A stretch of 64,000 nucleotides of DNA from JACPVF01 sp964502095 (GTDB taxonomy: Bacteria; Chloroflexota; Anaerolineae; Anaerolineales; Villigracilaceae): contig CAZCUF010000011.1 of NCBI GenBank assembly GCA_964502095.1, positions 50,799 through 114,798 on the forward strand. Direction: 5' to 3'. The notes beneath the pieces are model-generated. The model was not told the DNA's origin, ran no database searches, and saw only the letters and a program-made list of their open reading frames with translations. Each line of letters starts with the position of its first letter. Within the stretch, counting starts at the first letter, position 1. Both the position numbers and the translations under genes were made by a program. Below are positions 16,429-24,774 of the stretch, piece by piece.

Positions 16429-17408
16429 GCGAACCCTTGTTGAGTGTGCGCGGACTAAGCACCGAATTCATCACGCCGAACGGAAAAGTGGCGCGCGCGC
16501 TCGAGGACGTCTCGTTCGATGTGATGCCAGGGCAGACCGTCGGCCTGGTGGGTGAATCGGGTTGCGGTAAAACGACCACGCTGATGTCGGTCATGCGGCT
16601 TCTGCCGTCCAATGGCCGAATCGTAAACGGCCATGTGAAGTTCAATGGAAAAGACCTGCTGACGCTCAGCGAACCGGAAATGCGCGCTTATCGCTGGAAG
16701 GAAATGGCGATCGTATTTCAGAGCGCCATGAACGCGCTCAACCCGGTGATGAAGGTCGGCGATCAGATTCGCGAAGCGATTTTACTGCACGATTTGATGG
16801 ACCGCGAGGCCGCGGAAAAACGCGTCGGCGAATTATTGGAAATGGTCGGCATCGCCCGCGCGCGCCGCGATCAATATCCGCATCAATATTCAGGCGGCAT
16901 GCGTCAGCGCGCCATGATTGCCATGTCGCTGGCCTGCGCGCCCGATCTGCTGTTTGCCGACGAACCCACTACGGCGCTGGATGTGATGATTCAAGCGCAA
17001 GTATTGGAACTTCTGCGCGATATTCAGAAAGCGCTCGGCCTGGCTGTGGTGCTGGTCACTCACGATCTCGGAGTTGTGGCGGAGGTCTGCGATTCGGTCG
17101 TTGTGATGTATGGCGGCCGGGTGGCGGAATACGGCACTGCGGATGCCATCTACAATCACGCTTCGCATCCATACACTCAACGGTTGCTGGCTTCCTTCCC
17201 GGACTTGAATCGGCCGGTTGACTCCCTCGCCTCGATTCCGGGCACGCCGCCGCGCCTTACCGACCTGCCGACCGGCTGTCGTTTTCACCCGCGCTGTGAC
17301 GTGAAGATTCCCGAATGTGAAACAAAGGTTCCGCCGCTGATCACCATCGCCGACGGACATTATGCGGCCTGCCTGCTCTGCAAGGGCCGGGAGGCGAACT
17401 TTACATGA
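16425..17408 (+). CDS. Dipeptide/oligopeptide ABC importer, ATPase (DppD type)
   Basis: 327 aa. Walker A GESGCGKTTT, signature YSGGMRQR, Walker B LLFADEPTTALD, H-loop LVTHDLG, then the C-terminal oligopeptide/dipeptide extension with GCRFHPRCD. Overlaps both neighbours by 4 nt. Drives peptide import together with the DppF-type ATPase. Confidence 0.95.
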   Translation: MSEPLLSVRGLSTEFITPNGKVARALEDVSFDVMPGQTVGLVGESGCGKTTTLMSVMRLLPSNGRIVNGHVKFNGKDLLTLSEPEMRAYRWKEMAIVFQSAMNALNPVMKVGDQIREAILLHDLMDREAAEKRVGELLEMVGIARARRDQYPHQYSGGMRQRAMIAMSLACAPDLLFADEPTTALDVMIQAQVLELLRDIQKALGLAVVLVTHDLGVVAEVCDSVVVMYGGRVAEYGTADAIYNHASHPYTQRLLASFPDLNRPVDSLASIPGTPPRLTDLPTGCRFHPRCDVKIPECETKVPPLITIADGHYAACLLCKGREANFT

Positions 17409-18400
17409 ACGAACCTTTGGTTTTGAACGTGCAGGGGTTGTATAAATATTTCCCCGTTCGGCAGGCCATGTCCGACGTACTGCTTCATCGGCCGTTGAAT
17501 TACGTCAGAGCGGTGGACGATGTTTCATTTACGTTAAAGCGCGGAGAAGTGCTGGCGATCGTGGGCGAATCGGGTTGCGGCAAAACGACCATTGCGCGCA
17601 CGCTGATCGGCCTCGAGGAGCCGACGCGCGGCGAAATTCTTTTCGACGGTCAAATGGTGGGGCAGGATCAGGCCATTTCGCTGAAAGAACTTCGCCTGCA
17701 CGCGCAGATGATCTTCCAGGACCCGTACGAATCGTTGAACCCGCGCTCGACCGTTTACGATATCGTCTCCGAACCGCTCGAAGTACACGGCCTGCTCAAG
17801 GAACGCGCGGAACGCAAAGCGCGCGTCAAGGCCGCGCTGGAAGATGCCGGCTTGCGCCCCGCGGAAGAATATCTCCAGCGTTATCCGCATGAACTTTCCG
17901 GCGGACAGCGTCAGCGCGTAGTGATCGCAAGCGCGATGGTGCTCGACCCGAAACTGTTGATCGCCGATGAACCCGTTTCGATGCTGGATGTTTCCATCCG
18001 CGCCGAGATTCTCAATTTGTTGCGCGAACTTCGCCAGAAGCGCGGCGTGAGCCTGGTGTTCATCACGCACGATCTCAGCACAGTTGCCTATTTCGCCGAC
18101 CGCATTGCGGTGATGTATCTTGGCCGCATCGTGGAAACGGGCGCGGCGCGCGAAGTGCTGGCCAATCCACAGCATCCCTATACCAAGGCATTGATCTCCG
18201 TCATCCCCGTTCCGAATCCGCGTTTGCGCCGCGAGCGGCTTATTCTGCAAGGCGAAACTCCCAACCCGATCGACCTGCCGGGCGGTTGTCGTTTTCATCC
18301 GCGCTGTCCCGTTGCAATGGAACGTTGCAAGATCGAAGATCCGGCCTATGTGGAAGTGGGCGAACAGCACTATGCCGCATGTTTGCTGTTACAGAAATGA
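17405..18400 (+). CDS. Dipeptide/oligopeptide ABC importer, ATPase (DppF type)
   Basis: 331 aa. Starts with the DppF/OppF-type VQGLYKYFPVRQAM; Walker A GESGCGKTT, signature LSGGQRQR, Walker B LLIADEPVSMLD (Val-Ser-Met in place of the usual Thr-Ser-Ala), H-loop FITHDLS, C-terminal GGCRFHPRCPVAMERC. Overlaps the rRNA methyltransferase gene that follows by 4 nt. Completes a five-gene importer. Confidence 0.95.
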   Translation: MNEPLVLNVQGLYKYFPVRQAMSDVLLHRPLNYVRAVDDVSFTLKRGEVLAIVGESGCGKTTIARTLIGLEEPTRGEILFDGQMVGQDQAISLKELRLHAQMIFQDPYESLNPRSTVYDIVSEPLEVHGLLKERAERKARVKAALEDAGLRPAEEYLQRYPHELSGGQRQRVVIASAMVLDPKLLIADEPVSMLDVSIRAEILNLLRELRQKRGVSLVFITHDLSTVAYFADRIAVMYLGRIVETGAAREVLANPQHPYTKALISVIPVPNPRLRRERLILQGETPNPIDLPGGCRFHPRCPVAMERCKIEDPAYVEVGEQHYAACLLLQK

Positions 18401-19173
18401 CAGACATCACCAGTTTGCAAAACCCGCGCGTCAAGCAGGTTGTGAAACTGCGCGAGGACAAACGCCAGCGCCAACGCGAAGGGTTGATGCTGGTCGAGGG
18501 ATTCGACGAACTGACCCTGGCGCTCGCGGCCGGCTTTCAGCCGCAGACGGTCTTCACCGCCCCCGAACTTGTTGCGCGTCCGATTGACAACATCGCCGCC
18601 GAAACTCTCACCGTCAACCGCGCGGTATTCGAGAAGATGTCCTACCGGCAAAACCCGGACGGCTGGCTGGGCATCTTTCCCATCCCCAATAAAACACTGA
18701 ACGACTTGAAGTTAAGCCCGAAACCGCTGGTGATTGTGGCTGAGTCGGTGGAGAAGCCCGGCAACCTCGGCGCCATTTTGCGCACAGCCGACGCGGCGGG
18801 AGTGGACGCACTGCTGGTCTGCGACCCGCGCGTGGATTTATGGAATCCCAACGTGGTGCGCGCCAGCCGCGGGGCGTTGTTCTCGGTGCCAGCCGTCGAG
18901 GTGGATAACGCCTCGGCGCTGACCTGGTTGAAGTCGCGCGCGATGCGGATTCTTGCCGCCGCGCCCTCAGCCGAAACGTCGTACACATCCGTGGATTTGA
19001 ATCAGGCAACCGCGCTCGCAGTCGGTACGGAAGACCGGGGCCTCTCCGATTTCTGGTTGAACGCAGCGGATCTGAAAGTTTCGATCCCGATGCGCGGCAA
19101 GGTCAATTCGTTGAATGTTTCGATCGCCACCGCGCTGATCGTTTACGAAGCGATTCGCCAGCGGTCAAAATAG
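18397..19173 (+). CDS. TrmH/SpoU-family RNA 2'-O-ribose methyltransferase
   Basis: 258 aa. N-terminal substrate-binding part (SLQNPRVKQVVKLREDKRQR...LVEGFDEL) and a C-terminal SPOUT knot with motifs ESVEKPGNLGAILRTADAAG, GTEDRGLSDFWL and IPMRGKVNSLNVSIATALI. Uses S-adenosylmethionine to methylate a ribose in rRNA or tRNA; the exact nucleotide cannot be told. ATG at 18397 overlaps the DppF stop (ATGA), a coupled start that fits the family N-terminus better than longer in-frame starts inside dppF. Its position at the end of a transporter operon is probably a matter of read-through rather than function. Confidence 0.92.
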   Translation: MTDITSLQNPRVKQVVKLREDKRQRQREGLMLVEGFDELTLALAAGFQPQTVFTAPELVARPIDNIAAETLTVNRAVFEKMSYRQNPDGWLGIFPIPNKTLNDLKLSPKPLVIVAESVEKPGNLGAILRTADAAGVDALLVCDPRVDLWNPNVVRASRGALFSVPAVEVDNASALTWLKSRAMRILAAAPSAETSYTSVDLNQATALAVGTEDRGLSDFWLNAADLKVSIPMRGKVNSLNVSIATALIVYEAIRQRSK

Positions 19174-19287
19174 TAAGGTTTGCGGGAACTTGAGAGTCGA
19201 GATAAATGAATTTGAGAGGCGCTTTTACCGGTTAGGGGTTACAATTCTAAAAGTTTTAGGTAGGTAGGAACGAAAGGAGAACCTGTT

Positions 19288-20547
19288 ATGAGTGAAACTA
19301 CCGAATCGACAGAATCCACACAAACTTCTGTCTCGTTTTTCGACCGGCCGAACGTCAACCGGACGACGATTCCCGTGAGCAAGGGAGTTCCATTTGGATT
19401 TGAGAAAGTCTCGAATTCCGCTTTGGGAATCGGCGGCGCGTACGGAACCTGGGGGATGAGCTACGATAACCTGTCTTTGCCGGGATTGGTCGAGCACCGC
19501 ATGGGCGCGCCGCTGGATAAAAGCGATTTGATGAGCCTGGGCGACCTTGGCTTTGTAAGCCGGCATCATACTCCGGACATGGAAGACAACGAGCATCTTG
19601 AGTTGGAAACCCAGGTGGGCGCGCGTCTTTTGCGGGCGGCCGCCGAAGCCAACGGCTGGAACATCGAAGATGTGGAGGCGGTTTTGATCGGCATGAGCGG
19701 GCCGATCGCCACCGACTACGTCGAGAGAATTGCGCGGCGGGCCGGCGTCTCTGAAAGCGCGTTGAAGGTCAGTGTGCACAAGGCCTGTGACGGTTCGGTG
19801 GGCAGTTTGAATCTGGCGATGAATCCGGGGTTGGGAATTCCGGGCAAGTTGAATGTGGCTGAAGAACTGCAGGGCAGGAAAGTCCTGCTGGGCGGCATCG
19901 AAGGGTTGAGCCGCTTCACCCAGCACTCGCACGATAAGAATGCACTCCAGTTATTCGGGAACGGCGCGGGGATCATCGGTGTGGTGCCGGGCGAATCGAT
20001 GAAATTCATCACCGGTAAGACGCACGAGAATTTCGACGAAGACGGTGTGCTGGCTGTGCGCATGTACTACCCGCATTCCGGCGAGCGGATTCCGGGACAT
20101 TCCCTGGTGGAAATCTCGCAAAACGGACAATCCATCCGCGTGGCCGGGCTGATGCACGAACCGGAAGACGGCGCGCCGATCGAAATGGCCGGGCCGATGG
20201 GCATGGTGAAATTGTTCGTCCGAACCGGCGTGCAGGTGGTGGCCGACGTCTATGAGGCCTACCAGAACATGATGGCCAAACTGGGACAGCCCACGCAGAT
20301 CGCAGTGGCCATCGTACATCATGCCAATTACAAGATCAACAAGCTCAAGGAAAAACACCTTGCGAATCTGGGCATCCGATTCCCTATGCCGTGGGTGATG
20401 AACGATTTCGGGAACGTCAGCGCGGCCAGCAATATGATCGCGTTCCTGCGTGAACTGCCGAAGATGAGACCGGGCCAGCATATTCTGTTCGACGGTTTCG
20501 GCGCAGGCACTTATTACGACGTGCTGGCTGTCGCCCTGGGCGGATAG
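19288..20547 (+). CDS. Thiolase-fold synthase, FabH / HMG-CoA synthase-like
   Basis: 419 aa, longer than FabH (about 320). Carries the thiolase-superfamily triad: Cys167 in SVHKACDGSVG, His in IVHHANYKIN and Asn in DFGNVSAASN. It ends in the family motif ILFDGFGAGTYYDVLAVAL. Likely condenses an acyl-CoA with a malonyl- or acetyl-type donor. FabH-like enzymes start fatty acid synthesis, HMG-CoA synthases start the mevalonate pathway, and the sequence does not settle which. GAAAGGAG ribosome-binding site before the ATG; monocistronic, closed by a strong terminator. Confidence 0.82.
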   Translation: MSETTESTESTQTSVSFFDRPNVNRTTIPVSKGVPFGFEKVSNSALGIGGAYGTWGMSYDNLSLPGLVEHRMGAPLDKSDLMSLGDLGFVSRHHTPDMEDNEHLELETQVGARLLRAAAEANGWNIEDVEAVLIGMSGPIATDYVERIARRAGVSESALKVSVHKACDGSVGSLNLAMNPGLGIPGKLNVAEELQGRKVLLGGIEGLSRFTQHSHDKNALQLFGNGAGIIGVVPGESMKFITGKTHENFDEDGVLAVRMYYPHSGERIPGHSLVEISQNGQSIRVAGLMHEPEDGAPIEMAGPMGMVKLFVRTGVQVVADVYEAYQNMMAKLGQPTQIAVAIVHHANYKINKLKEKHLANLGIRFPMPWVMNDFGNVSAASNMIAFLRELPKMRPGQHILFDGFGAGTYYDVLAVALGG

Positions 20548-20572
20548 CTCATTCCGCGAATTGCAAACGAAA

Positions 20573-20613
20573 AACAATGTGGATGCCGGAAAGCATCCAC
20601 ATTGTTTTTTTTT
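20573..20613 (+). terminator. Intrinsic terminator after the thiolase-fold gene
   Basis: Perfect 14-bp stem AACAATGTGGATGC / GCATCCACATTGTT (20573-20586 and 20593-20606), 6-nt loop and a T-run to 20613. Confidence 0.95.
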
Positions 20614-20682
20614 CTGCCGCCTGCGGATTCGTTCCGCAGTACAATTGAAAGCGCCCCATCGCAAAACCGGTAAATGAACCGC

Positions 20683-20711
20683 TTGCATTTTAGCGGGCTT
20701 CTTTCTACAAT
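20683..20711 (+). promoter_or_regulatory. Promoter of the NB-ARC-TPR gene, shared design with the CHAT operon promoter
   Basis: -35 TTGCAT (20683-20688), 17-nt spacer, -10 TACAAT (20706-20711). The promoter and the leader after it (including GCAGGGAAGCAGAGG, 20730-20744) are nearly the same as the region upstream of the gene starting at 33601 on the other strand: same hexamers, same spacer length, same leader block. Confidence 0.75.
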
Positions 20712-20749
20712 AAGCGGGTATCCTCCAGAGCAGGGAAGCAGAGGCGTGC

Positions 20750-22678
20750 ATGGCAAAGAAAGACAAATCGTCGGCTCCGCCCAAATCCGTTCACGCGGAA
20801 AACGGCGGCACTGGCATTGGCGGGAATGTTGTTAATTCCACGATCATCGCGGGCGATGGCAATACTGTAATCCAGCAAGCTCCTCCGCCGCCAGAGACTC
20901 ACGACACCATCGGTTTCATCCCTCCCGCCAAAGCGGAGACGTATGTGCATCGCGGCAAGATCGAAGAGGATGTGATCGCCCATATCCGCAAGGGAAATGC
21001 GGGAGCGATCGTTGGCGTCCACGCCCCGGGCGGACTTGGAAAAACCGAGCTCGCAAAGCAAGCCGCAGAAAAGTTGAAATCCGAATACGAAGTCCTGTGG
21101 GTGGACGTGGGCAAAAAGGAGCCGCGCCAATTACTCAGCGAGATTATGGGAAAGTGCGGCGTGCAAATTCAGCCGACCGATTCGGATGAACGGTTGAAGA
21201 ACGAACTTCACCACGTCTATCTTTCCAGAAAAATATTCCTGATTCTCGATGATGTGCGCGAGGAATCGTTGAACCAGCTGGCGGAAATCCTGCCGCCCAG
21301 CCCCTGCGCCGCGCTGGTGACCAGCCGCATCCAGGACATTGGCGGCGTAAAAAACTTTGCGCTGGATGCGATGGATTGGAATCAAGCCCGCCAGTTATTC
21401 GAAGCGGTCCTGGGCGAAGCGGTTGTTGCGCCCGAACTCGATACGGTGAAAACGCTTGCTGAACGGTGCAAATTCAACCCGCTCGCCATGGAGATCGCCG
21501 CGCGGCGCATCCGCCAATTCGAAGGGACGCGTAAACCTGTGGCGCGCTATTTCGAGATCGCGCAAACCAGATTCTCGGAATTAAAAATGACCGGCGACGC
21601 TCGCTGGGATATGGACAAGGTCTTCGACATCAGCTATTTGGATTTGAGCGCGGAAGACCAGCAGAAATTCCAAAAGTTATCGGCGTTTCACCCGACGGGC
21701 TTTTCCGTGGAAGCGGTCGCCTTTCTTTGGAACGACGACATCCCGCTGGCGCGGAATCTGCTTTCGCGCTTCATCAACCTGTCGCTTGTAAAAATCGTCG
21801 AGATGGATTTGGAACGCTATCGCCTGCACGATCTGTTGGATGAGTTCACAACCCCGAAACTCAAAGCCAGCGGAAAGTACAATGAGACAAAAACCGCGCT
21901 GGCGCAATGGCTGGTGAATTTATTCGGCGAACACTACACTGCGGATATCAGCACGGCTCCTCATGTTGCCGTTGAACGGGATAATTTACTCCACGCCTGC
22001 GAGTGGGCGAGGGGAGAAAAACAAGCGGAGGTTCTTGCCCTGCTGACGACCAAGCCTTGGAACTGGTTTTACAATATCTTTAGAGATTCATGGGGGCAAT
22101 GGTTTGCCTGGCTCGAAGCCTCCTTGCAATTGGGTATTGAAGATAAGCAATTAAAAGCCAACGTGCGAAAAGCGATGGGCGATGTGCAACAGTTCCGCGC
22201 TGAGCGAGATGCCGCGCTCGACAGTTACAACGAAGCCTTGAAACTCTTCCGTCAGGTCGGGGATAAATTGGGCGAAGCCAACGTGCGAAAAGCGATGGGC
22301 GATGTGCAACAGTTCCGCGCTGAGCGAGATGCCGCGCTCGACAGTTACAACGAAGCCTTGAAACTCTTCCGTCAGGTCGGGGATAAATTGGGCGAAGCCA
22401 ACGTAATGGCAGCTAAAAGTCGAATGTCCATTCGCGCAGGCGAGATCGAAAACGCCGAAAAGCAATTAACAGAGATCATTCAAACGAGAAGACTGATAGG
22501 CGATCTTTACGGCGAGGGCGCTGACTATGGAAATTTTGCCATCGCTCTACTAGAGAGTGGATATCGGGAAAAGGCAAGAGAGTACGCGCTCAAAGCGCGT
22601 CTGATTTTTGAGCAAATAAAACTGCCTGCCATTGTAGAGATGATGGATCGGGTTATTTCGGCGAGCCAAGAAGAATAA
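20750..22678 (+). CDS. NB-ARC/STAND NTPase with TPR repeats
   Basis: 642 aa. The N-terminal 45 residues hold a Gly/Asn/Ile-rich tag (IGGNVVNSTIIAGDGN) like those of the STAND pair at 2619-5493. NB-ARC domain about 65-330: Walker A GVHAPGGLGKTEL, Walker B IFLILDDVREE, sensor ALVTSRI, NPLAMEIA in place of GLPLA. Winged-helix region follows (to about 420), then TPR-like helical repeats to the end. The TPR part includes two copies, identical at DNA level, of a 40-codon unit. No effector domain is fused; the effector may be encoded elsewhere or recruited through the N-terminal tag. STAND proteins of this form are signal-triggered oligomerising switches, often in immunity. Own promoter, own terminator. 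Confidence 0.85.
   Translation: MAKKDKSSAPPKSVHAENGGTGIGGNVVNSTIIAGDGNTVIQQAPPPPETHDTIGFIPPAKAETYVHRGKIEEDVIAHIRKGNAGAIVGVHAPGGLGKTELAKQAAEKLKSEYEVLWVDVGKKEPRQLLSEIMGKCGVQIQPTDSDERLKNELHHVYLSRKIFLILDDVREESLNQLAEILPPSPCAALVTSRIQDIGGVKNFALDAMDWNQARQLFEAVLGEAVVAPELDTVKTLAERCKFNPLAMEIAARRIRQFEGTRKPVARYFEIAQTRFSELKMTGDARWDMDKVFDISYLDLSAEDQQKFQKLSAFHPTGFSVEAVAFLWNDDIPLARNLLSRFINLSLVKIVEMDLERYRLHDLLDEFTTPKLKASGKYNETKTALAQWLVNLFGEHYTADISTAPHVAVERDNLLHACEWARGEKQAEVLALLTTKPWNWFYNIFRDSWGQWFAWLEASLQLGIEDKQLKANVRKAMGDVQQFRAERDAALDSYNEALKLFRQVGDKLGEANVRKAMGDVQQFRAERDAALDSYNEALKLFRQVGDKLGEANVMAAKSRMSIRAGEIENAEKQLTEIIQTRRLIGDLYGEGADYGNFAIALLESGYREKAREYALKARLIFEQIKLPAIVEMMDRVISASQEE
22157..22404 (+). repeat. 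Perfect 120-bp tandem duplication inside the TPR region
   Basis: Units 22157-22276 and 22277-22396 are identical base for base, with the first 8 bases of a third copy following. 120 nt is 40 codons, one TPR-type hairpin pair, so the reading frame is kept. Perfect identity points to recent expansion. Confidence 0.97.
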
Positions 22679-22690
22679 ACTTGCTACGCA

Positions 22691-22728
22691 AAAGCCCTCC
22701 GAGACCTTGCCTTATCGGAGGGCTTTTT
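22691..22728. terminator. Bidirectional terminator between convergent NB-ARC and ABC genes
   Basis: AAAGCCCTCCGA (22691-22702) / TCGGAGGGC (22715-22723) then TTTTT on the plus strand; the A-run on the left serves the minus strand. Between it and 22771 lie two imperfect copies of TCACTGATTRCTAAT, probably intergenic debris. Confidence 0.9.
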
Positions 22729-22770
22729 CTGTTCACCGATCACTGATTACTAATGACCATTCACTGATTG

Positions 22771-24615
22771 CTAATCCGTCGCCACAGCCTCATCCACTTC
22801 CACAACACCTTCCTCGCCCACGCCATACTGCGTTTCAAGCTGATGGCGGAACTGTTGGGTGTACAGGTTGTAGTAATGCCCGCGCTGGCGCAGGAGTTCG
22901 GCGTGCGTTCCCTGCTCCGCGATGCGGCCATTTTCGATGACGAGAATACGGTCCGCGCGGCGGATGGTGCTGAGGCGGTGCGCGATCACGAAGGACGTGC
23001 GTCCCTTCATCAGCGCTTCCATGCCGCGCTGGATCAACGCCTCGGTCAATGTGTCCACTGAAGAAGTGGCTTCGTCCATGATGAAGAGTTCCGGTTTGGC
23101 CAACACGGCGCGCGCCAGGCTGATCAACTGCTTCTGCCCAACGGAGAGCAGGTTGCCGCCCTCGCCCACGTTCTGCTCGTAGCCCTTTTCCAGGGTCACA
23201 ATGAAATCGTGCGCGCCCGCGATTTTTGCGGCGGACTCGATCTCCTCGTGTGCGGCGTCCAACCGCCCGTAGCGGATGTTGTCGCGCACCGTGCCGGAGA
23301 AGAGATGCGGCGTCTGCAAAACGATGCCGATGCGGCTATGGATGGAGGCGAGGGTGTAATCGGTGTAGTCGCGGCCGTTGATGCGAATCGTTCCCTCGCG
23401 CGGTTCGTAAAAGCGGCAGAGCAGGTTCACGATCGTGGATTTACCGCCGCCGGTCGGCCCGACCAGGGCGATCATCTCGCCGGGACTCGCTTTCAGCGTG
23501 AAATCGGTCAGCACAGGTTTGCGATCCTCATAATAGAAGTTCACGTGATCGAATTCGATCTCGCCGAGCAGGGTGTGCGCGGGGAGCGCATCCGGCTTGT
23601 CGTGAACTTCGGGCGGCGTATCCACCAGCCTGAAGATTCGTTCCGCTGAGGCGATGGAATGCTGCATCTCGGCATAGACGCGCGCCAGGTCCTGTACGGG
23701 CCACATCATAAAGGTGAGATAAGAGACGAAGGCCTGAATGCCGCCGATGGTGATCAGGCCGAGTTGAATCTGCGTGCCGCCGTAGCCGACGATGACGCCC
23801 AGCGCGATCGCGGCGATGATCTGCACGGTGGGGAGGAAGAGCGCCGAGAGCCAGGCCGCGCGATAGGAAGCGCGGTACATGGCAGTGGTCAGGAATCCGA
23901 ATTCATGTGTGTTCTGGTCTTCGCGCCCCAGCGCCTTGACCACGCGCACGCCCTGAATGTTCTCGTTGTACGCGCCGGTGATTCTCGAGTTGGCGCGGCG
24001 CGAGGCGCGGAATTCCACCAGAATCCGTTTGCGAAACTGCACCGCGATGACGATCATGATCGGGATGATGGCGAAGACGATTAAAGCCAACTGCCAGTTG
24101 ATGATCAGCATAAAGATCGTGGAAGTCGTTATGTTCATCACGGCCCAGGTGGTATCCACCAAACCCCAGGTCATCATGTCCGCCACGCGGCCGGTATCCG
24201 ACGTGACGCGCGCGATCAGCCGCCCGACCGCGTTCTGCGAATAATACGAAAGCGAGAGCTCCTGCAAATGATTGAAGAGCATGCGCCGCAAATCGTATTG
24301 GATTCTTTCGCCGAGCACACCCGCCAGATACACAAAGCTGAAAACGGTCACCACCTGAACGAGGATGAACGAGCCGTAAATGGTGGCGAGGTGCAGGACC
24401 ATGCCCGTGTCGCGCGTTTCGATGCCGTGATCCACGATCTGCTTGTTAAGATATGTGAAGTACGCATCCAGCGTCGAGGTCAGCGCGATGGTGATGAGAA
24501 AGCCCGCCACCCAGCGCCAGTGCGGTTTGAGTAAACCGACGATGCGGCTGAAGACCGGCATGGTCAGGTTCGAGGTATATTCTTCTTCTTCGATTTCGAT
24601 CAGTTCGTCGCTCAT
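22771..24615 (-). CDS. ABC exporter subunit (TMD-NBD), consensus-Glu partner
   Basis: 614 aa. Six-helix exporter membrane domain (about 25-310), NBD with Walker A GPTGGGKST, signature LLSVGQKQ (degenerate), Walker B LFIMDEATSS with catalytic Glu, H-loop IAHRLST. ATG at 24615 is chosen because GGAGA lies just upstream and the acidic N-terminus SDELIEIEEEEY follows; a longer in-frame start adds a basic stretch read from intergenic DNA. It follows the other subunit gene on the minus strand, separated by about 160 nt holding a palindromic repeat. Together they form a heterodimer with asymmetric ATP sites, as at the start of the window. Confidence 0.94.
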   Translation of the reverse strand: MSDELIEIEEEEYTSNLTMPVFSRIVGLLKPHWRWVAGFLITIALTSTLDAYFTYLNKQIVDHGIETRDTGMVLHLATIYGSFILVQVVTVFSFVYLAGVLGERIQYDLRRMLFNHLQELSLSYYSQNAVGRLIARVTSDTGRVADMMTWGLVDTTWAVMNITTSTIFMLIINWQLALIVFAIIPIMIVIAVQFRKRILVEFRASRRANSRITGAYNENIQGVRVVKALGREDQNTHEFGFLTTAMYRASYRAAWLSALFLPTVQIIAAIALGVIVGYGGTQIQLGLITIGGIQAFVSYLTFMMWPVQDLARVYAEMQHSIASAERIFRLVDTPPEVHDKPDALPAHTLLGEIEFDHVNFYYEDRKPVLTDFTLKASPGEMIALVGPTGGGKSTIVNLLCRFYEPREGTIRINGRDYTDYTLASIHSRIGIVLQTPHLFSGTVRDNIRYGRLDAAHEEIESAAKIAGAHDFIVTLEKGYEQNVGEGGNLLSVGQKQLISLARAVLAKPELFIMDEATSSVDTLTEALIQRGMEALMKGRTSFVIAHRLSTIRRADRILVIENGRIAEQGTHAELLRQRGHYYNLYTQQFRHQLETQYGVGEEGVVEVDEAVATD

Positions 24616-24722
24616 ACTGTATTCTCCATTAAATGTGCCGGTCGGGTAGCGGCGGCGCTTTTCCGCCGCGTATCGAGATCGCATCTTTTCATTTCATGCA
24701 ATTAATTGGGCAAAGCCTGCCT

Positions 24723-24769
24723 GCTGGTTTCGATACGTCTCTCACTTCGTTCGGGACTACTCAACCAGC
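24723..24769. repeat. Palindromic intergenic repeat, copy 1
   Basis: Begins GCTGGTTTCGATACG and ends CTACTCAACCAGC, giving a 7-bp terminal inverted repeat (GCTGGTT/AACCAGC) and a variable centre. Lies between the two ABC genes. Related copies are at 28290-28342 and 34824-34898. The GGTTTCGATA...TACTCAACC form resembles widespread REP-like elements. Confidence 0.75.
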
Positions 24770-24774
24770 GGCGC

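Noticed and set aside
22157..22404. Possible CRISPR-like tandem repeats
   Set aside because: Units are 120 nt, adjacent without spacers, and in frame within a TPR-coding gene.
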